A stretch of DNA of 56,257 bases from Ignavibacteriota bacterium (GTDB lineage Bacteria; Bacteroidota; Ignavibacteria; UBA10030). Both the position numbers and the translations under genes were made by a program. This document shows, piece by piece, positions 17,037 to 25,977 of this stretch; position 1 is the first letter of the stretch, and every line of letters begins with the position of its first letter. The notes beneath the pieces are model-generated. The model was not told the DNA's origin. It saw only the letters and a list, made by a program, of their open reading frames with translations, and made no database searches. The stretch lies in assembly GCA_022616555.1 (NCBI GenBank), contig JAKEEG010000038.1, forward strand, positions 1 through 56,257. The letters run 5' to 3'.

Positions 17037-19670
17037 ATGAAACGTACTAGAGCCTTTCTTGCTCTCCTGTGTTTGATGTTTTATAGCACCTTGTTTGCGC
17101 AAAACGGTGCTTCTAGGCTGCAGGTCAGTGCCGCGCGAGCTACCGATGCTATCATTATAGACGGCTATTTGAACGAAGCAGTCTGGCGAGGCACCAGCTT
17201 CACAGCGTTCAAGCAGCGCGACCCGAACCAAGGGGAAGAGCCGACGGAGAAGACGGAAGTCTGGGTTGCATACGACGATGCAGCGCTCTACATCGCTGCG
17301 CGTATGTACGATAGCTCGCCGGATTCCATCATGTCCGTGTTAGGCCGTCGCGACGATTATGTCACAGCCGACTGGTTCGTCGCGTTTATCGACTCGTACT
17401 ATGACAAGCGCAATGGTTTCTTTTTCATGGTAAGCGCTGCTGGTACGTTAATCGATGGAACCATGTATAACGACGACTGGGATGATTGGTCGTGGGATGG
17501 CGTATGGGAAGCGGGCACGACCATCGATAACCAGGGATGGACTGCGGAGTTTCGCATTCCATATTCCCAGTTGCGTTTTCACGACCAGGACAAGTATACG
17601 TGGGGAATTAATTTCAAGCGTGAAATCGGCCGCAAGAATGAAACCGATTATCTTGCCTACACGCCGCGTAAAGAAAGCGGCTTTGTCTCGCGCTTTGGCG
17701 ATCTGGTCGGTATCGAAAAAGTTACCCCGCCCCAGCGCGTGGAAGTTCTCCCGTACGTCAACACGCGTGCCGAATACTCTCCTCGCGTCGATGGCAACCC
17801 GTTTAAGGATCGCTCCAAATATCTCCCCGGCATGGGCGCGGATGTGAAGATCGGGTTAGGGAGCAATCTTACGCTGGATGCAACCATCAACCCGGACTTC
17901 GGTCAGGTGGAAGTCGACCCTGCCGTTGTCAATCTAAGTGACGTGGAGTCGTACTTTGAAGAGAAGCGTCCTTTTTTTGTAGAAGGAGCGAATACTTTTA
18001 GCTTCGGCAGGGGTGGAGCCTCCAGCTTCTGGGGATTTAACTCGTCTATCCCAACGATATTTTACAGCCGCAGAATTGGACGAGCGCCGCAGGGGAGAGC
18101 GAATGGAGATTACGTCGACTCCCCGGTCGGTGCACACATCATCGGTGCCGGAAAAATCTCTGGAAAAGTATGGGATGGTTGGAATGTAGGTATGATCCAT
18201 GCCGTTACTGCTCGGGAATTTGCTCAGGTGCAAACTGCCGGCGTGCGTTCTGAATCCGAAGTTGAACCCGCTTCTTACTACGGCATTGCCCGCCTACAAC
18301 GCGATTTTAACGATGGTAAACAGGGATTCGGCGTCATCTCTACATTTACGAATCGGTTTTTTGACGACCAACGTTTGGCGGATCAAATCAACGGCAGCGC
18401 TCTCGTGACCGGCGTCGACGGCTGGACATTCCTCGATACTTCAAAAACGTACGTCGTCACAGGCTGGTTGGCTGCATCTCACATTACTGGTACTACGAAG
18501 AGAATTCTCTCGCTCCAGCAAAGCTCTCAACATTATTTCCAACGCCCGGACGCAACGCATCTTGATATCGATAGCTCGGCTACCTCGCTTACTGGTTATG
18601 CTGGCCGCTTCACGATGAATAAGCAAAAAGGCCCAATGACTCTAAACGCTGCCTTCGGATTCACTAATCCAGGTTTTAATTCCAACGACATGGGCTTTTA
18701 TTCGCGAAATGATTACATGAATGCCCATCTTGTGAGTGGATACAGATGGCCCGACCCGACGGATTGGTACCGCTTTTTCAGCGTTGCGGCTTCGCTCTTC
18801 GGCAGCTTTGACTTCCAAGGTAATCCAACGTGGTTGGGCGTGTGGTCTAGCATCAATTACGAATTGCCGAACTATTATTACATCTGGTTGAATTACGCCT
18901 ACAACCCCGAGACCATCAGCAACAGGCGAACCCGCGGCGGCCCGTTAACAAAGAACCTGCCGGGCTGGGAAATTGATTTGGGTTGGAACTCTGACAGCCG
19001 CAAGCCTGTCATGCTCGATATGTTCGGTTTTGTCTATAACGGTGGCGGTGGAATCAGCTACGGTTCTGAACTGAATGTTCAGTGGCGTCCTGCGCCCAAT
19101 GTTACGCTCAGGGTCGGTCCAGGCTATTTCATTGACGAAATCGGTGCGCAGTGGGTGAACGCGTTCGACGACCCGACCGCAACCGCAACATTTGGACGGC
19201 GCTACGTGTTTGCCAACATGAACCAGCGCACACTTTCTGCAAACATCCGCCTGAACTGGACGTTCACACCGCAGCTTAGCCTGCAGCTTTTCGCCCAGCC
19301 GCTCATTTCCTCCGGCGACTACTATAACTTCAAAGAGTTGGAACGGCCGAAAAGTTACGACTTCCTTATCTTCGGGACAAACGGCTCGACGTTCGACGGT
19401 AACAATTACATTGCCGACCCCGATGGTCCAGGCCCAGCGGCACCTCTGGCGCTTGGCAATCCGGACTTCAATTTCAAATCCCTGCGCGGCAACGCAGTGC
19501 TTCGGTGGGAATACCGACCCGGCTCCACGCTGTATTTTGTCTGGACACAAAGCCGCTCCGATTACGAGAACCTCGGAGAATTCCAATTGCGCCGTTCGTG
19601 GAGCAGGCTCATCGACGCGGACACAGATAATATCTTTATGGTGAAATTCACCTATTGGTGGAGCATGTAA
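17037..19670 (+). CDS. DUF5916 family protein with CBM9-like domain
   Basis: An 877-residue exported protein. Signal peptide MKRTRAFLALLCLMFYSTLFAQ; the ATG at 17037 fits it and follows GGAGA, whereas a longer reading adds 21 unlikely residues. Residues ~30-220 match the CBM9-like/DOMON domain (IIIDGYLNEAVWRG, EVWVAYDDAALYIAARMYD, WTAEFRIPYSQLRF). The remainder has the long aromatic beta-strand pattern of DUF5916, probably an outer-membrane barrel, ending FMVKFTYWWSM with a terminal aromatic residue region. Members are common in Bacteroidota and Acidobacteriota; the ligand is unknown. It stands alone, with terminators before and after it. Confidence 0.88.
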   Translation: MKRTRAFLALLCLMFYSTLFAQNGASRLQVSAARATDAIIIDGYLNEAVWRGTSFTAFKQRDPNQGEEPTEKTEVWVAYDDAALYIAARMYDSSPDSIMSVLGRRDDYVTADWFVAFIDSYYDKRNGFFFMVSAAGTLIDGTMYNDDWDDWSWDGVWEAGTTIDNQGWTAEFRIPYSQLRFHDQDKYTWGINFKREIGRKNETDYLAYTPRKESGFVSRFGDLVGIEKVTPPQRVEVLPYVNTRAEYSPRVDGNPFKDRSKYLPGMGADVKIGLGSNLTLDATINPDFGQVEVDPAVVNLSDVESYFEEKRPFFVEGANTFSFGRGGASSFWGFNSSIPTIFYSRRIGRAPQGRANGDYVDSPVGAHIIGAGKISGKVWDGWNVGMIHAVTAREFAQVQTAGVRSESEVEPASYYGIARLQRDFNDGKQGFGVISTFTNRFFDDQRLADQINGSALVTGVDGWTFLDTSKTYVVTGWLAASHITGTTKRILSLQQSSQHYFQRPDATHLDIDSSATSLTGYAGRFTMNKQKGPMTLNAAFGFTNPGFNSNDMGFYSRNDYMNAHLVSGYRWPDPTDWYRFFSVAASLFGSFDFQGNPTWLGVWSSINYELPNYYYIWLNYAYNPETISNRRTRGGPLTKNLPGWEIDLGWNSDSRKPVMLDMFGFVYNGGGGISYGSELNVQWRPAPNVTLRVGPGYFIDEIGAQWVNAFDDPTATATFGRRYVFANMNQRTLSANIRLNWTFTPQLSLQLFAQPLISSGDYYNFKELERPKSYDFLIFGTNGSTFDGNNYIADPDGPGPAAPLALGNPDFNFKSLRGNAVLRWEYRPGSTLYFVWTQSRSDYENLGEFQLRRSWSRLIDADTDNIFMVKFTYWWSM

Positions 19671-19737
19671 CGCGCAGATTTAACTGATTTGTGCGGATTC
19701 ACACAGATTCGTACACCAAAATAAATGCAGTACAACA

Positions 19738-19772
19738 ACGGGAAGTTCTTTTTCAAGGGCTTCCCGTTTGTC
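19738..19772 (+). terminator. Terminator after the DUF5916 gene
   Basis: ACGGGAAG (19738-19745) pairs with CTTCCCGT (19760-19767), followed by TTGTCGTTT. The stem is sound but the T-run is broken. Confidence 0.6.
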
Positions 19773-19840
19773 GTTTCTGAAGCAACATTCCATAAGAATC
19801 TCCGTATCTTTCGTTATATTTGACTGAGCCTAAGTTTTAA

Positions 19841-19940
19841 GTCCCCCTTCTTCTCAAGGAGGGGTTAGTCCCGTCCCGAACTTTGTTCGGGACGAGGATT
19901 CTCGTCTTTGGCATCGCCAAAGACGGAAGGGTGGTTAGCT
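19841..19940 (+). repeat. Modular intergenic palindrome, 'filled' copy with two inner hairpins
   Basis: Outer frame CCCCCTTCTTCTCAAGGAGGGGTTAG at the left and GGGTGGTTAG at the right. Between them are two perfect hairpins: GTCCCGAAC-ttt-GTTCGGGAC (19873-19893) and CGTCTTTGG-catcg-CCAAAGACG (19903-19925). The copy at 27785-27820 has the same frame without the hairpins. Confidence 0.75.
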
Positions 19941-19961
19941 TTTCAAAAAAAAGGAGGAGCT

Positions 19962-20411
19962 ATGCTCAAACGATTTACGCTTGTTGTTCTCGTTCTTGTT
20001 GGCATCAACCACCTCTTCGCACAAACCGCCGCCGACTCCGCCGCAATTCGTGCGACTGCGCTCAATTATGTCGAAGGCTGGTACGAAGGCAACGTCGAAC
20101 GCATGACGAAAGCGCTCCACCCGGAGCTCGCCAAACGCATTATGGTGAAGGACGATGTGACCGGCAAAGAGTGGCTCGACCACATGGGAGCGGAAAAACT
20201 CATCAGAGGCGTGCGTCGCGGCTTTGGCAAAGAAACCCCGAAAGACCAGCAGCAGAAGGACGTCTACATTCTCGATATTTATCAGAATGCCGCGAGCGTA
20301 AAGGCTATCATGTCCGGCTGGATCGACTATATGCACATGGCAAAATGGAACGGCGAATGGAAAATCGTTAACGTGTTGTGGGAATATAAGCCTCGCCCGA
20401 AAACTAATTAA
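19962..20411 (+). CDS. Exported NTF2-like protein (putative lumazine-binding type)
   Basis: A 149-residue protein with a signal peptide (MLKRFTLVVLVLVGINHLFAQ) and an NTF2/SnoaL-like fold: ALNYVEGWYEGNVERMTKALHPELAKR near the start and the closing strands SVKAIMSGWIDYMHMAKWNGEWKIVNVLWEY. This is the Lumazine_bd_2-type pattern, and such proteins are usually annotated as nuclear transport factor 2 family. It has a strong AAGGAGGAG site. The ligand and any enzymatic activity are unknown. Confidence 0.82.
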   Translation: MLKRFTLVVLVLVGINHLFAQTAADSAAIRATALNYVEGWYEGNVERMTKALHPELAKRIMVKDDVTGKEWLDHMGAEKLIRGVRRGFGKETPKDQQQKDVYILDIYQNAASVKAIMSGWIDYMHMAKWNGEWKIVNVLWEYKPRPKTN

Positions 20412-20435
20412 GCAATCTCAAAAATTTATTAACTT

Positions 20436-20505
20436 GTCATCGCGAGCGTTCTTCAGCGAAGTCCCGAAGGGATCCCTTCGGGACAATCTCGCTTTCCGCT
20501 CGGGT
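20436..20505. repeat. Palindrome in a 'TGTCATCGCGAGCG' type element
   Basis: A perfect 11-bp stem GTCCCGAAGGG-at-CCCTTCGGGAC (20461-20484) is flanked by GTCATCGCGAGCG on the left and TCTCGC...CTCGGG on the right. Elements starting TGTCATCGCGAGCG with variable middles are a known type of dispersed intergenic sequence. Confidence 0.65.
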
Positions 20506-20576
20506 TGGGATTACTTCTAAACCTTTAGGAGTGTCTTAATTCTCCAATGAAAAACACCACACGGAAGGAGATCCGA

Positions 20577-21566
20577 ATGCAAATGTCTAAAGTATTGCGA
20601 TGTGTTGTCTTATTGTCACTGACCTGCACAAGCGCCTTCGATTTCGCCAACGCGCAATCATCTTCTCGTATGAAGCCCGCGTACGCATCCGAGAACCCGA
20701 TCACCGAGCCTCGGTTGTTCGGTGAAGGCGTAATCTCGACACCCGACGATGAGTTAAACGCAACATTCTCAGCGGACGGCAATACAATTTATTTTTCCAA
20801 AAACGTTCCTGGTAGACTTGGCGTACTCGTGGAATCGCATTTTGTGAACGGGCAATGGACGAAGCCCATCGTGCTGCCGTTTTCCGGACAATATAACGAC
20901 TACGACCCATGTCTTTCTGCCGACGGGAAGAAAATGTACTTTTGCTCTAATCGGCCACTTCCGGGAAAAGAACGGCGTAACTACGATCTGTACGTCGTGG
21001 AGCGAACCGCCAATGGATGGGGGGAACCACAAAACCTCGGACCGGTGGTAAATGCTGACGGCGACGAATTCTATCCATCCGTTTCGAATGACGGAACGCT
21101 AATCTTTAGCGCCAACCGGCCGGGTGGCAAAGGCAATTTCGATATCTATATGTCAACTTGGGCGGGTGGGAAATATAGCGAGCCGGTAAACCTCGGCGAT
21201 TCAATCAACGTTGCCACAGGGGAGATCGATAATTACCTTGCGCCCGATAAAAGCTATATCATTTTCGCGGGTTACAATCGTCCCGATTCCTACGGTAACG
21301 GGGATTTATACATCAGCCAGTGGAAGGACAGCACATGGACGAAGGCACGCAACCTTGGACCCAAAATTAATTCGAATCAGCGTGAGTATTGCCCAATAGT
21401 GACTCCTGACGGCAAATATTTTTTCTGGACGAGCTTCCGCAGCTTTGCCGATAAACCACTCGAAAAGCCGATTACCTATGACGAACTCTTAAAAGAGCTG
21501 AGGGGTACGCTCAACGGTAACGGGAATATTTATCAAATCGATATCAGCGAGCTGGGAATTCAATAA
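20577..21566 (+). CDS. Exported PD40 (TolB-like) beta-propeller protein
   Basis: A 329-residue protein. ATG 20577 follows GGAAGGAG and starts a signal peptide that ends near FANAQ. It contains several PD40/WD40-like units: FSADGNTIYFSKNVPGR, LSADGKKMYFCSNRPLPG, VSNDGTLIFSANRPGGKGNFDIYMS, LAPDKSYIIFAGYNRPDSYGNGDLYIS and VTPDGKYFFWTSFRS. These give a propeller of about five to six blades, as in TolB C-terminal domains and OmpA-linked PD40 proteins. It is likely a periplasmic binding or scaffolding protein. The next gene follows 22 bases away. Confidence 0.88.
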   Translation: MQMSKVLRCVVLLSLTCTSAFDFANAQSSSRMKPAYASENPITEPRLFGEGVISTPDDELNATFSADGNTIYFSKNVPGRLGVLVESHFVNGQWTKPIVLPFSGQYNDYDPCLSADGKKMYFCSNRPLPGKERRNYDLYVVERTANGWGEPQNLGPVVNADGDEFYPSVSNDGTLIFSANRPGGKGNFDIYMSTWAGGKYSEPVNLGDSINVATGEIDNYLAPDKSYIIFAGYNRPDSYGNGDLYISQWKDSTWTKARNLGPKINSNQREYCPIVTPDGKYFFWTSFRSFADKPLEKPITYDELLKELRGTLNGNGNIYQIDISELGIQ

Positions 21567-21588
21567 TCATGCACGAAAGGAAGGATGG

Positions 21589-22332
21589 ATGCGAATCATC
21601 GTTTATCGGTTTGGTGCTGTAGTACTGTTGTTGACTCTGATGGTGCATGCGCCTCTTCTAGGACAACAAACCCCGCGGGAAGTTCGGATTGCTGGCGTTG
21701 ATGGGTTACTATTGCGGGGTGTATTATACACCGCGCCAGCCGAAGCTCCGGCTATCCTGCTCTTGCATCAATGCGATCGTGAAGGAATGCCGACGGGTTA
21801 TGAAAAATTAGCAACGCTGCTCTCTCTACGCGGATTCCATGTATTGATGTTGGACTTTCGGGGATACGGCGGCAGTAAAGATCAGAAATTCACTGGAGCT
21901 GAGAGCACATGGGAAGAAGCGGGGAAGTTCTTTGAGAGTGACACCGAAGCTGCATACCAGTTTCTTATTTCACAGTCGAATGTGTTAAAATCGAAGATTG
22001 GAGTGGTGGGATCAAGCTGCGGCGTCAGACAGGCGATTCTCCTCGCCGAACGGCACAGCGACATCGGGACGTTCGTTTTCCTCTCCGGCACAATTCGTGA
22101 CCTTTCTGAATCTGCCCTTGCGTTAAACAACAAGCCTGTCTTGAGTATTGCGAGCGAGGGGGATACCAGATTTGCCGAGGCTATGAGGAAGGTATTTGAC
22201 CATTCGAAGCATCCAGAGAGCCGGTTCGTGCTCTACAAAGGCGAAGACCATGGAACTCCTCTCTTCAATCTCGACAAGCGTCTTGAACCTGCTATCGTGG
22301 AATGGCTTGAACTGCATCTGAACAATAAATGA
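21589..22332 (+). CDS. Exported alpha/beta hydrolase
   Basis: A 247-residue protein with a signal peptide (residues 1-26). It shows the alpha/beta-hydrolase order of motifs: AILLLHQCDREG (oxyanion region), LMLDFRGYGGS, and the nucleophile elbow GSSCG at 141-145 with Ser143. An acid appears in SIASEGD and the last His is in KGEDHGTPLF. The dienelactone-hydrolase-like elbow sequence is typical of small esterases; the substrate is unknown. It is probably cotranscribed with the PD40 gene upstream. Confidence 0.88.
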   Translation: MRIIVYRFGAVVLLLTLMVHAPLLGQQTPREVRIAGVDGLLLRGVLYTAPAEAPAILLLHQCDREGMPTGYEKLATLLSLRGFHVLMLDFRGYGGSKDQKFTGAESTWEEAGKFFESDTEAAYQFLISQSNVLKSKIGVVGSSCGVRQAILLAERHSDIGTFVFLSGTIRDLSESALALNNKPVLSIASEGDTRFAEAMRKVFDHSKHPESRFVLYKGEDHGTPLFNLDKRLEPAIVEWLELHLNNK

Positions 22333-22370
22333 GTCAGTCCCAATTCTGAGCGGAATCATAACAATGTAAG

Positions 22371-22410
22371 CACGGGAATGTTCTTGGAACAGAACTTCCC
22401 GTGTTTTATT
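22371..22410 (+). terminator. Terminator after the hydrolase gene
   Basis: CACGGGAA and GTTCT pair with AGAAC and TTCCCGTG (a 13-bp stem with one bulge), followed by TTTTATTTT. Confidence 0.8.
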
Positions 22411-22443
22411 TTACGAGGCTTATAATGAAACCAGCCTAGCGCA

Positions 22444-22480
22444 CCCTTCCCTAACATTAGGGAAGGGCAGGGGATGGGTT
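22444..22480 (+). repeat. Modular intergenic palindrome, 'empty' copy
   Basis: CCCTTCCCTAA-c-ATTAGGGAAGGG hairpin followed directly by the G-rich tail CAGGGGATGGGTT. It ends 10 bases before the ATG of the glycosyltransferase, which has no other visible ribosome-binding site. Confidence 0.7.
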
Positions 22481-22490
22481 TAGCAAACTT

Positions 22491-23612
22491 ATGCCTCAAA
22501 CTCCTCAACATATTGCCTTCATCTGTTTCTCTCACGCTCTCGGCGGGCTGGAACTCTCCGCTCTTCGGCTTGGTGTTGCCATGCTGCAACGCAACGTCGC
22601 GATATCCATTATCGCACCGGAAGGCTCGCCCCTCGCTCGCAGGGCGGCGGGGTCGAACATCCCCCATATTCCGATTACCCCTCGTTTGAAGTATGGCGAT
22701 GTGTTTGCCGCAAGAAAACTGGCTCGCACGCTCAACGAGCAGAACATCGACTCAGCAATCATCATGCAGTCGAAGGATATTCACCTCGCAGCTCTTGCTT
22801 CGTTTTCAGCTCGTAAAACGAAATTTGTCTTCCTCCAGCAAATGCAATCGGGATTCAACAAGCGCGGTTTTGTCCATACATGGATGTACTCGAGACTCTC
22901 GCTCTGGATAACGCTCACAGAGAGAATGAAAGAAGATGTGGCAAAGTTTACCCGTTTCCCGGTGGGGAAGGTCCTCGTCAACCCCATCGGCGTCGACGTT
23001 TCGAAACTCGACCCAACTCACCACTCCCGGCAAACATCGCGTGTGGCATTCAAATTGCCCGAAAAGAAATTCCTTATCGGCGTGCTCGGGAGACTGGACC
23101 CGCAAAAAGGGCAGGAGATGCTCTTGCTCGCCGCGCCGGAAATCCTCAAACGCCATCCCGATACAGCGCTCGTGATTGCAGGAGACGAAACGGCAGGCGA
23201 GAAAGGCTATGCCGCCCGTTTGCACGAGCTTGCACGGCGGCTCGGAATCGAGCGCTCTGTAGTCTTTCTTCCGTTTACAGATCGCGTGGCGGAATTCATG
23301 TCGGCGCTCGATGTTTTCGTACTGCCTTCGTTTTCGGAGACGTTTGGCTACGTGCTCGTCGAGGCCATGGCGATGGAAAAGCCTGTTGTGGCGACGAACG
23401 CAGGTGGTGTCCCAGAAATCATCGAACATGGAAAAACGGGGTTCCTCGTTGAGCCGCGCGACCCCGCCGCGCTTGCGCAGGCAGTCATTCTCTTGATCGA
23501 AGACGATACGCTTAGCGTCTCTTTGGGCAGAACCGCCCGCGCAAAAGCCCTGCAACAATACGACATCAACCGCTGCGCCCAACAACTGCTTGAAGCGATA
23601 AGCGCACAATAG
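22491..23612 (+). CDS. Glycosyltransferase family 4 protein
   Basis: A 373-residue GT-B glycosyltransferase. The N-terminal Rossmann half contains HALGGLELSALRLGVAM, and the C-terminal half has IGVLGRLDPQKGQEMLL and PSFSETFGYVLVEAMAMEKPVVATNAGGVPE. The latter is the EX7E donor-binding motif of family 4 retaining enzymes. It probably transfers a sugar from a nucleotide-sugar donor to a lipid or polysaccharide acceptor at the cytosolic face. No other polysaccharide genes are adjacent. There is no clear Shine-Dalgarno site apart from the G-rich tail of the repeat upstream. Confidence 0.9.
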   Translation: MPQTPQHIAFICFSHALGGLELSALRLGVAMLQRNVAISIIAPEGSPLARRAAGSNIPHIPITPRLKYGDVFAARKLARTLNEQNIDSAIIMQSKDIHLAALASFSARKTKFVFLQQMQSGFNKRGFVHTWMYSRLSLWITLTERMKEDVAKFTRFPVGKVLVNPIGVDVSKLDPTHHSRQTSRVAFKLPEKKFLIGVLGRLDPQKGQEMLLLAAPEILKRHPDTALVIAGDETAGEKGYAARLHELARRLGIERSVVFLPFTDRVAEFMSALDVFVLPSFSETFGYVLVEAMAMEKPVVATNAGGVPEIIEHGKTGFLVEPRDPAALAQAVILLIEDDTLSVSLGRTARAKALQQYDINRCAQQLLEAISAQ

Positions 23613-23646
23613 TAAAGGGACAGGGAAATCTTCAAACAAACAGAAT

Positions 23647-23717
23647 GTCCCCCTATCGAAGGAGGACCTGCCTGCCGGCAGGCGGGCGCGAGCGTTTTTC
23701 AGCGAGCAGGGGGTTAC
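23647..23717 (+). repeat. Modular intergenic palindrome, filled copy
   Basis: Outer parts GTCCCCCT (23647) and GCAGGGGGTTAC (ending 23717), as in the copies at 2761 and 27055. The core differs: a palindrome centred on CCTGCCGGCAGG and then a GCGAGCGTTTTTCAGCGAGC stretch. Confidence 0.75.
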
Positions 23718-23772
23718 AAGAACTACGCTAACAATTGCTTGAGGCGACCTGCAATACGTAGAGCGAGTTGAA

Positions 23773-23848
23773 GTCCCATAGGGGACAAAATGTCTATAGC
23801 ACAAGAAGAAAATGAGGAGAGCTCTTTCAGGAGCTATATACGTGGTAG
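23773..23848 (+). repeat. Two short 'GGGG/GGAG...ATAT/ATGT...TAG' units
   Basis: Unit 1 is GTCCC-ata-GGGGAC followed by AAAATGTCTATAG. Unit 2 is GCTCtttcaGGAGC followed by TATATACGTGGTAG. Both have a small hairpin and then a conserved A/T-rich 3' part. This resembles the widespread 'CCGTAGGAGCGAYATGTTTATAG' intergenic unit known from many Bacteroidota-related genomes. Confidence 0.55.
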
Positions 23849-23946
23849 AATGGACACCAAAAATACCCTGTCCTATTCGTATGCCGCCGTTCGTCATATT
23901 CTTGAAACCCAATAGTATTCTTCACACTACATAGTAGGAGGCAGTC

Positions 23947-24300
23947 ATGTCGAAGAAAGATTATATGTTCATTTTCCACGGCGGGTCGTACGATGGACTT
24001 TCACCCGACGAAGTCCAGAAGAATATGGAGAAATGGTTCGGCTGGATAGAAAAATTACGGAATAAAGGCGTTTACAAAGCAGGCGAAGCCCTTGAGAAAA
24101 CGGGCAAAATGCTTTCTCAGAAGAACGGAAAGTATATCGTCGACGGGCCCTTTGCGGAATCGAAGGAACTGGTCGGTGGATTCTTCATTGTCGAAGCAGG
24201 CAGCCTCGACGAAGCCGTCGAGATGGCTAAGGATTATCCTGATTTTTCCAACGGCGGTAGCGTCCAAGTTCGCGAGGTACGGGTTATTCCCGAACCGTAA
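23947..24300 (+). CDS. YCII/DGPF domain protein 1
   Basis: A 117-residue protein of the YCII-related family with the name-giving motif DGPFAESKELVGGFFIVEA and a preceding GEALEKTGKMLSQ. DGPF proteins are the usual partners of ECF42-type sigma factors, and one follows immediately: its start abuts this gene's stop codon. The biochemical activity is unproven; YciI-like proteins are proposed to be small hydrolases or ligand binders. Good AGGAGG site. Confidence 0.92.
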   Translation: MSKKDYMFIFHGGSYDGLSPDEVQKNMEKWFGWIEKLRNKGVYKAGEALEKTGKMLSQKNGKYIVDGPFAESKELVGGFFIVEAGSLDEAVEMAKDYPDFSNGGSVQVREVRVIPEP

Positions 24301-25581
24301 TTGACCGTGAATCATTCCGAAGCACATCAACTTGCCGAACACCTCTTTCGGCGTGAGGCTGGCAGGATAGTCTCGACGCTGACAAGGGTGTTCGGCATCG
24401 ACCGCATGGAGCTTGCCGAAGACGTTGTGCAGGAGGCGCTCTTGAAGGCTCTTCAGCAATGGCCCTACAAGCGCATCCCGGACAACCCTTCGGCGTGGCT
24501 CATGCAGGTGGCGAAAAACCGTGCGCTGGATATCCTGCGCCGCGAGCAGAATTTTCGCGAGAAAGAATCCGCCATCGTCGCGGAGTTCGATCACCATAGC
24601 ACCGGCGAATACGAAGAACTGTTTCTTGAGAATGAAATTCATGATGACCAGCTCCGGATGATGTTCGCCTGTTGCCATCCATCGCTTTCAGAAGAGTCGC
24701 AAGTCACGCTCACGCTGAAAACGCTCTGCGGATTTAGCTCGGCGGAAATCGCCCGCGCATTCCTCACGAACGAAGAAACAATCAACAAACGGCTGGTGCG
24801 GGCGAAGCAGCGCCTTCGTGATGCCAACGTGGAGCTCGAAATACCCGCTGGCGGCGAGCTTCTGTCTCGTCTCGATGCCGTACTCAAGGCGATCTACTTG
24901 CTGTTTAACGAGGGTTATAAAGCCTCGCATGGCGACGACCTCATTCGTCGCGAGCTCTCCGACGAAGCAATCCATCTCTGCCGTGTGCTCATGGAGCATC
25001 CGGCAGGGAAATCGCCCTCAGCTTCCGCGCTCCTCGCCTTAATGTTACTGCACGCAGCGCGGTTTCCGGCTCGGATGGATGATCAAGGGAATCTATTGCT
25101 CCTCAAAATGCAAAATCGCTCGCTATGGGATAGGCGTATGATCGTCGAAGGCATCACGTACCTTGACCAATCAGCGGACGGTGAGTTGATTACCGAGTAT
25201 CACCTACAAGCCGGCATTGCCGCATGCCATTGCCTCGCCCCGAGTTATGAAGATACCGACTGGGAGAAAATTTTGATGCTGTATAACATGCTTATCCAGG
25301 CGAACGATTCTCCCGTGGTGCTTCTCAATCGAGCGATCGCCCTCGCAAAAGTGCAGGGACCCGAAGCTGGCGTCAAAACGATTGAGGAGATTCGAAGTTC
25401 CAAGCGGCTCGACTCCTATTATTTACTATATGCAGTACTAGGAGAGTTGTATTTTGAGATGAAGCGCTACGAAGAGGCGGCAACTCACTTCCGCCGCGCA
25501 CTCGAGCTCACCTCTGTCCGCTCTGAGCAGGACTTCCTGTCGAGAAAGTTGGAGGATGTGACAAAATTTAACATGAATTGA
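24301..25581 (+). CDS. ECF42-like RNA polymerase sigma factor with C-terminal extension
   Basis: A 426-residue sigma factor, more than twice ordinary ECF length. Residues 1-180 carry sigma regions 2 and 4 (LAEDVVQEALLKALQQWPYKRIPDNPSAWLMQVAKNRALD; LCGFSSAEIARAFLTNEETINKRLVRAKQRLR). The remaining 240 residues are the helical SnoaL/TPR-like C-terminal extension (DUF6596 type; LFNEGYKASHGDDLIRRELSDEAIHL and LLNRAIALAKVQGPEAGVKTIEE) of the ECF42 group. In ECF42 the extension is thought to be needed for function, with no anti-sigma factor. The start is TTG at 24301 abutting the previous stop; GTG at 24307 is also possible. Confidence 0.92.
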   Translation: MTVNHSEAHQLAEHLFRREAGRIVSTLTRVFGIDRMELAEDVVQEALLKALQQWPYKRIPDNPSAWLMQVAKNRALDILRREQNFREKESAIVAEFDHHSTGEYEELFLENEIHDDQLRMMFACCHPSLSEESQVTLTLKTLCGFSSAEIARAFLTNEETINKRLVRAKQRLRDANVELEIPAGGELLSRLDAVLKAIYLLFNEGYKASHGDDLIRRELSDEAIHLCRVLMEHPAGKSPSASALLALMLLHAARFPARMDDQGNLLLLKMQNRSLWDRRMIVEGITYLDQSADGELITEYHLQAGIAACHCLAPSYEDTDWEKILMLYNMLIQANDSPVVLLNRAIALAKVQGPEAGVKTIEEIRSSKRLDSYYLLYAVLGELYFEMKRYEEAATHFRRALELTSVRSEQDFLSRKLEDVTKFNMN

Positions 25582-25597
25582 CCAAGAAGGAGGCGGT

Positions 25598-25936
25598 ATG
25601 CCAAAGCAAAAATATTTATGCATTCAACGAAGTCAACCCGGGACGTTCGAGAAACCATCCCAAATCGAAATGGAAAAAATGTACGCCTTATTCAACTCAT
25701 GGATGGAAAAGTATAAGGACAACATCGCCGATATGGGAGGGAGGCTAAAGAAGGGGAAGATTGTCACAACCGAAGGTGCAACAGATGGACCCTTTATGGA
25801 AGCAAAAGAGGTCATCGGCGGTTACATGATTGTCTCTGCGGAAAGTCTGGAGGAGGCAACGGAGGTAGCTCGCCAGTGCCCCGGCGTGGTACGACCCGGG
25901 TCAAGCCTTGAAATTCGAGAGATCAGCACCACGTGA
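25598..25936 (+). CDS. YCII/DGPF domain protein 2
   Basis: A 112-residue paralogue of the gene at 23947, with the motif DGPFMEAKEVIGGYMIVSA. It lacks some of the positions shared by the first copy, which suggests old divergence rather than recent duplication. It starts 17 bases after the sigma gene with AAGGAGG upstream. Being on both sides of the ECF42-like gene, the two are likely part of one operon. Confidence 0.92.
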   Translation: MPKQKYLCIQRSQPGTFEKPSQIEMEKMYALFNSWMEKYKDNIADMGGRLKKGKIVTTEGATDGPFMEAKEVIGGYMIVSAESLEEATEVARQCPGVVRPGSSLEIREISTT

Positions 25937-25977
25937 CCTCCCATTTCTAACCCATTAAGACAAAAGGGAAAAAATGT

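Larger units (their letters stand above)
23613..23946. other. Gap of 334 bases: repeat elements only
   Basis: It holds a filled modular palindrome (23647-23717), a pair of short 'AGGAGC(T/G)A' units (23773-23848) and the leader of the YCII gene. I see no gene or RNA gene here. The leader ends in AGGAGG just before the ATG at 23947. Confidence 0.55.

Noticed and set aside
22806-23912. Open frame of 368 codons on the minus strand
   Set aside because: It is the antisense of the GT4 glycosyltransferase, extends into repeat DNA and shows no family motif.
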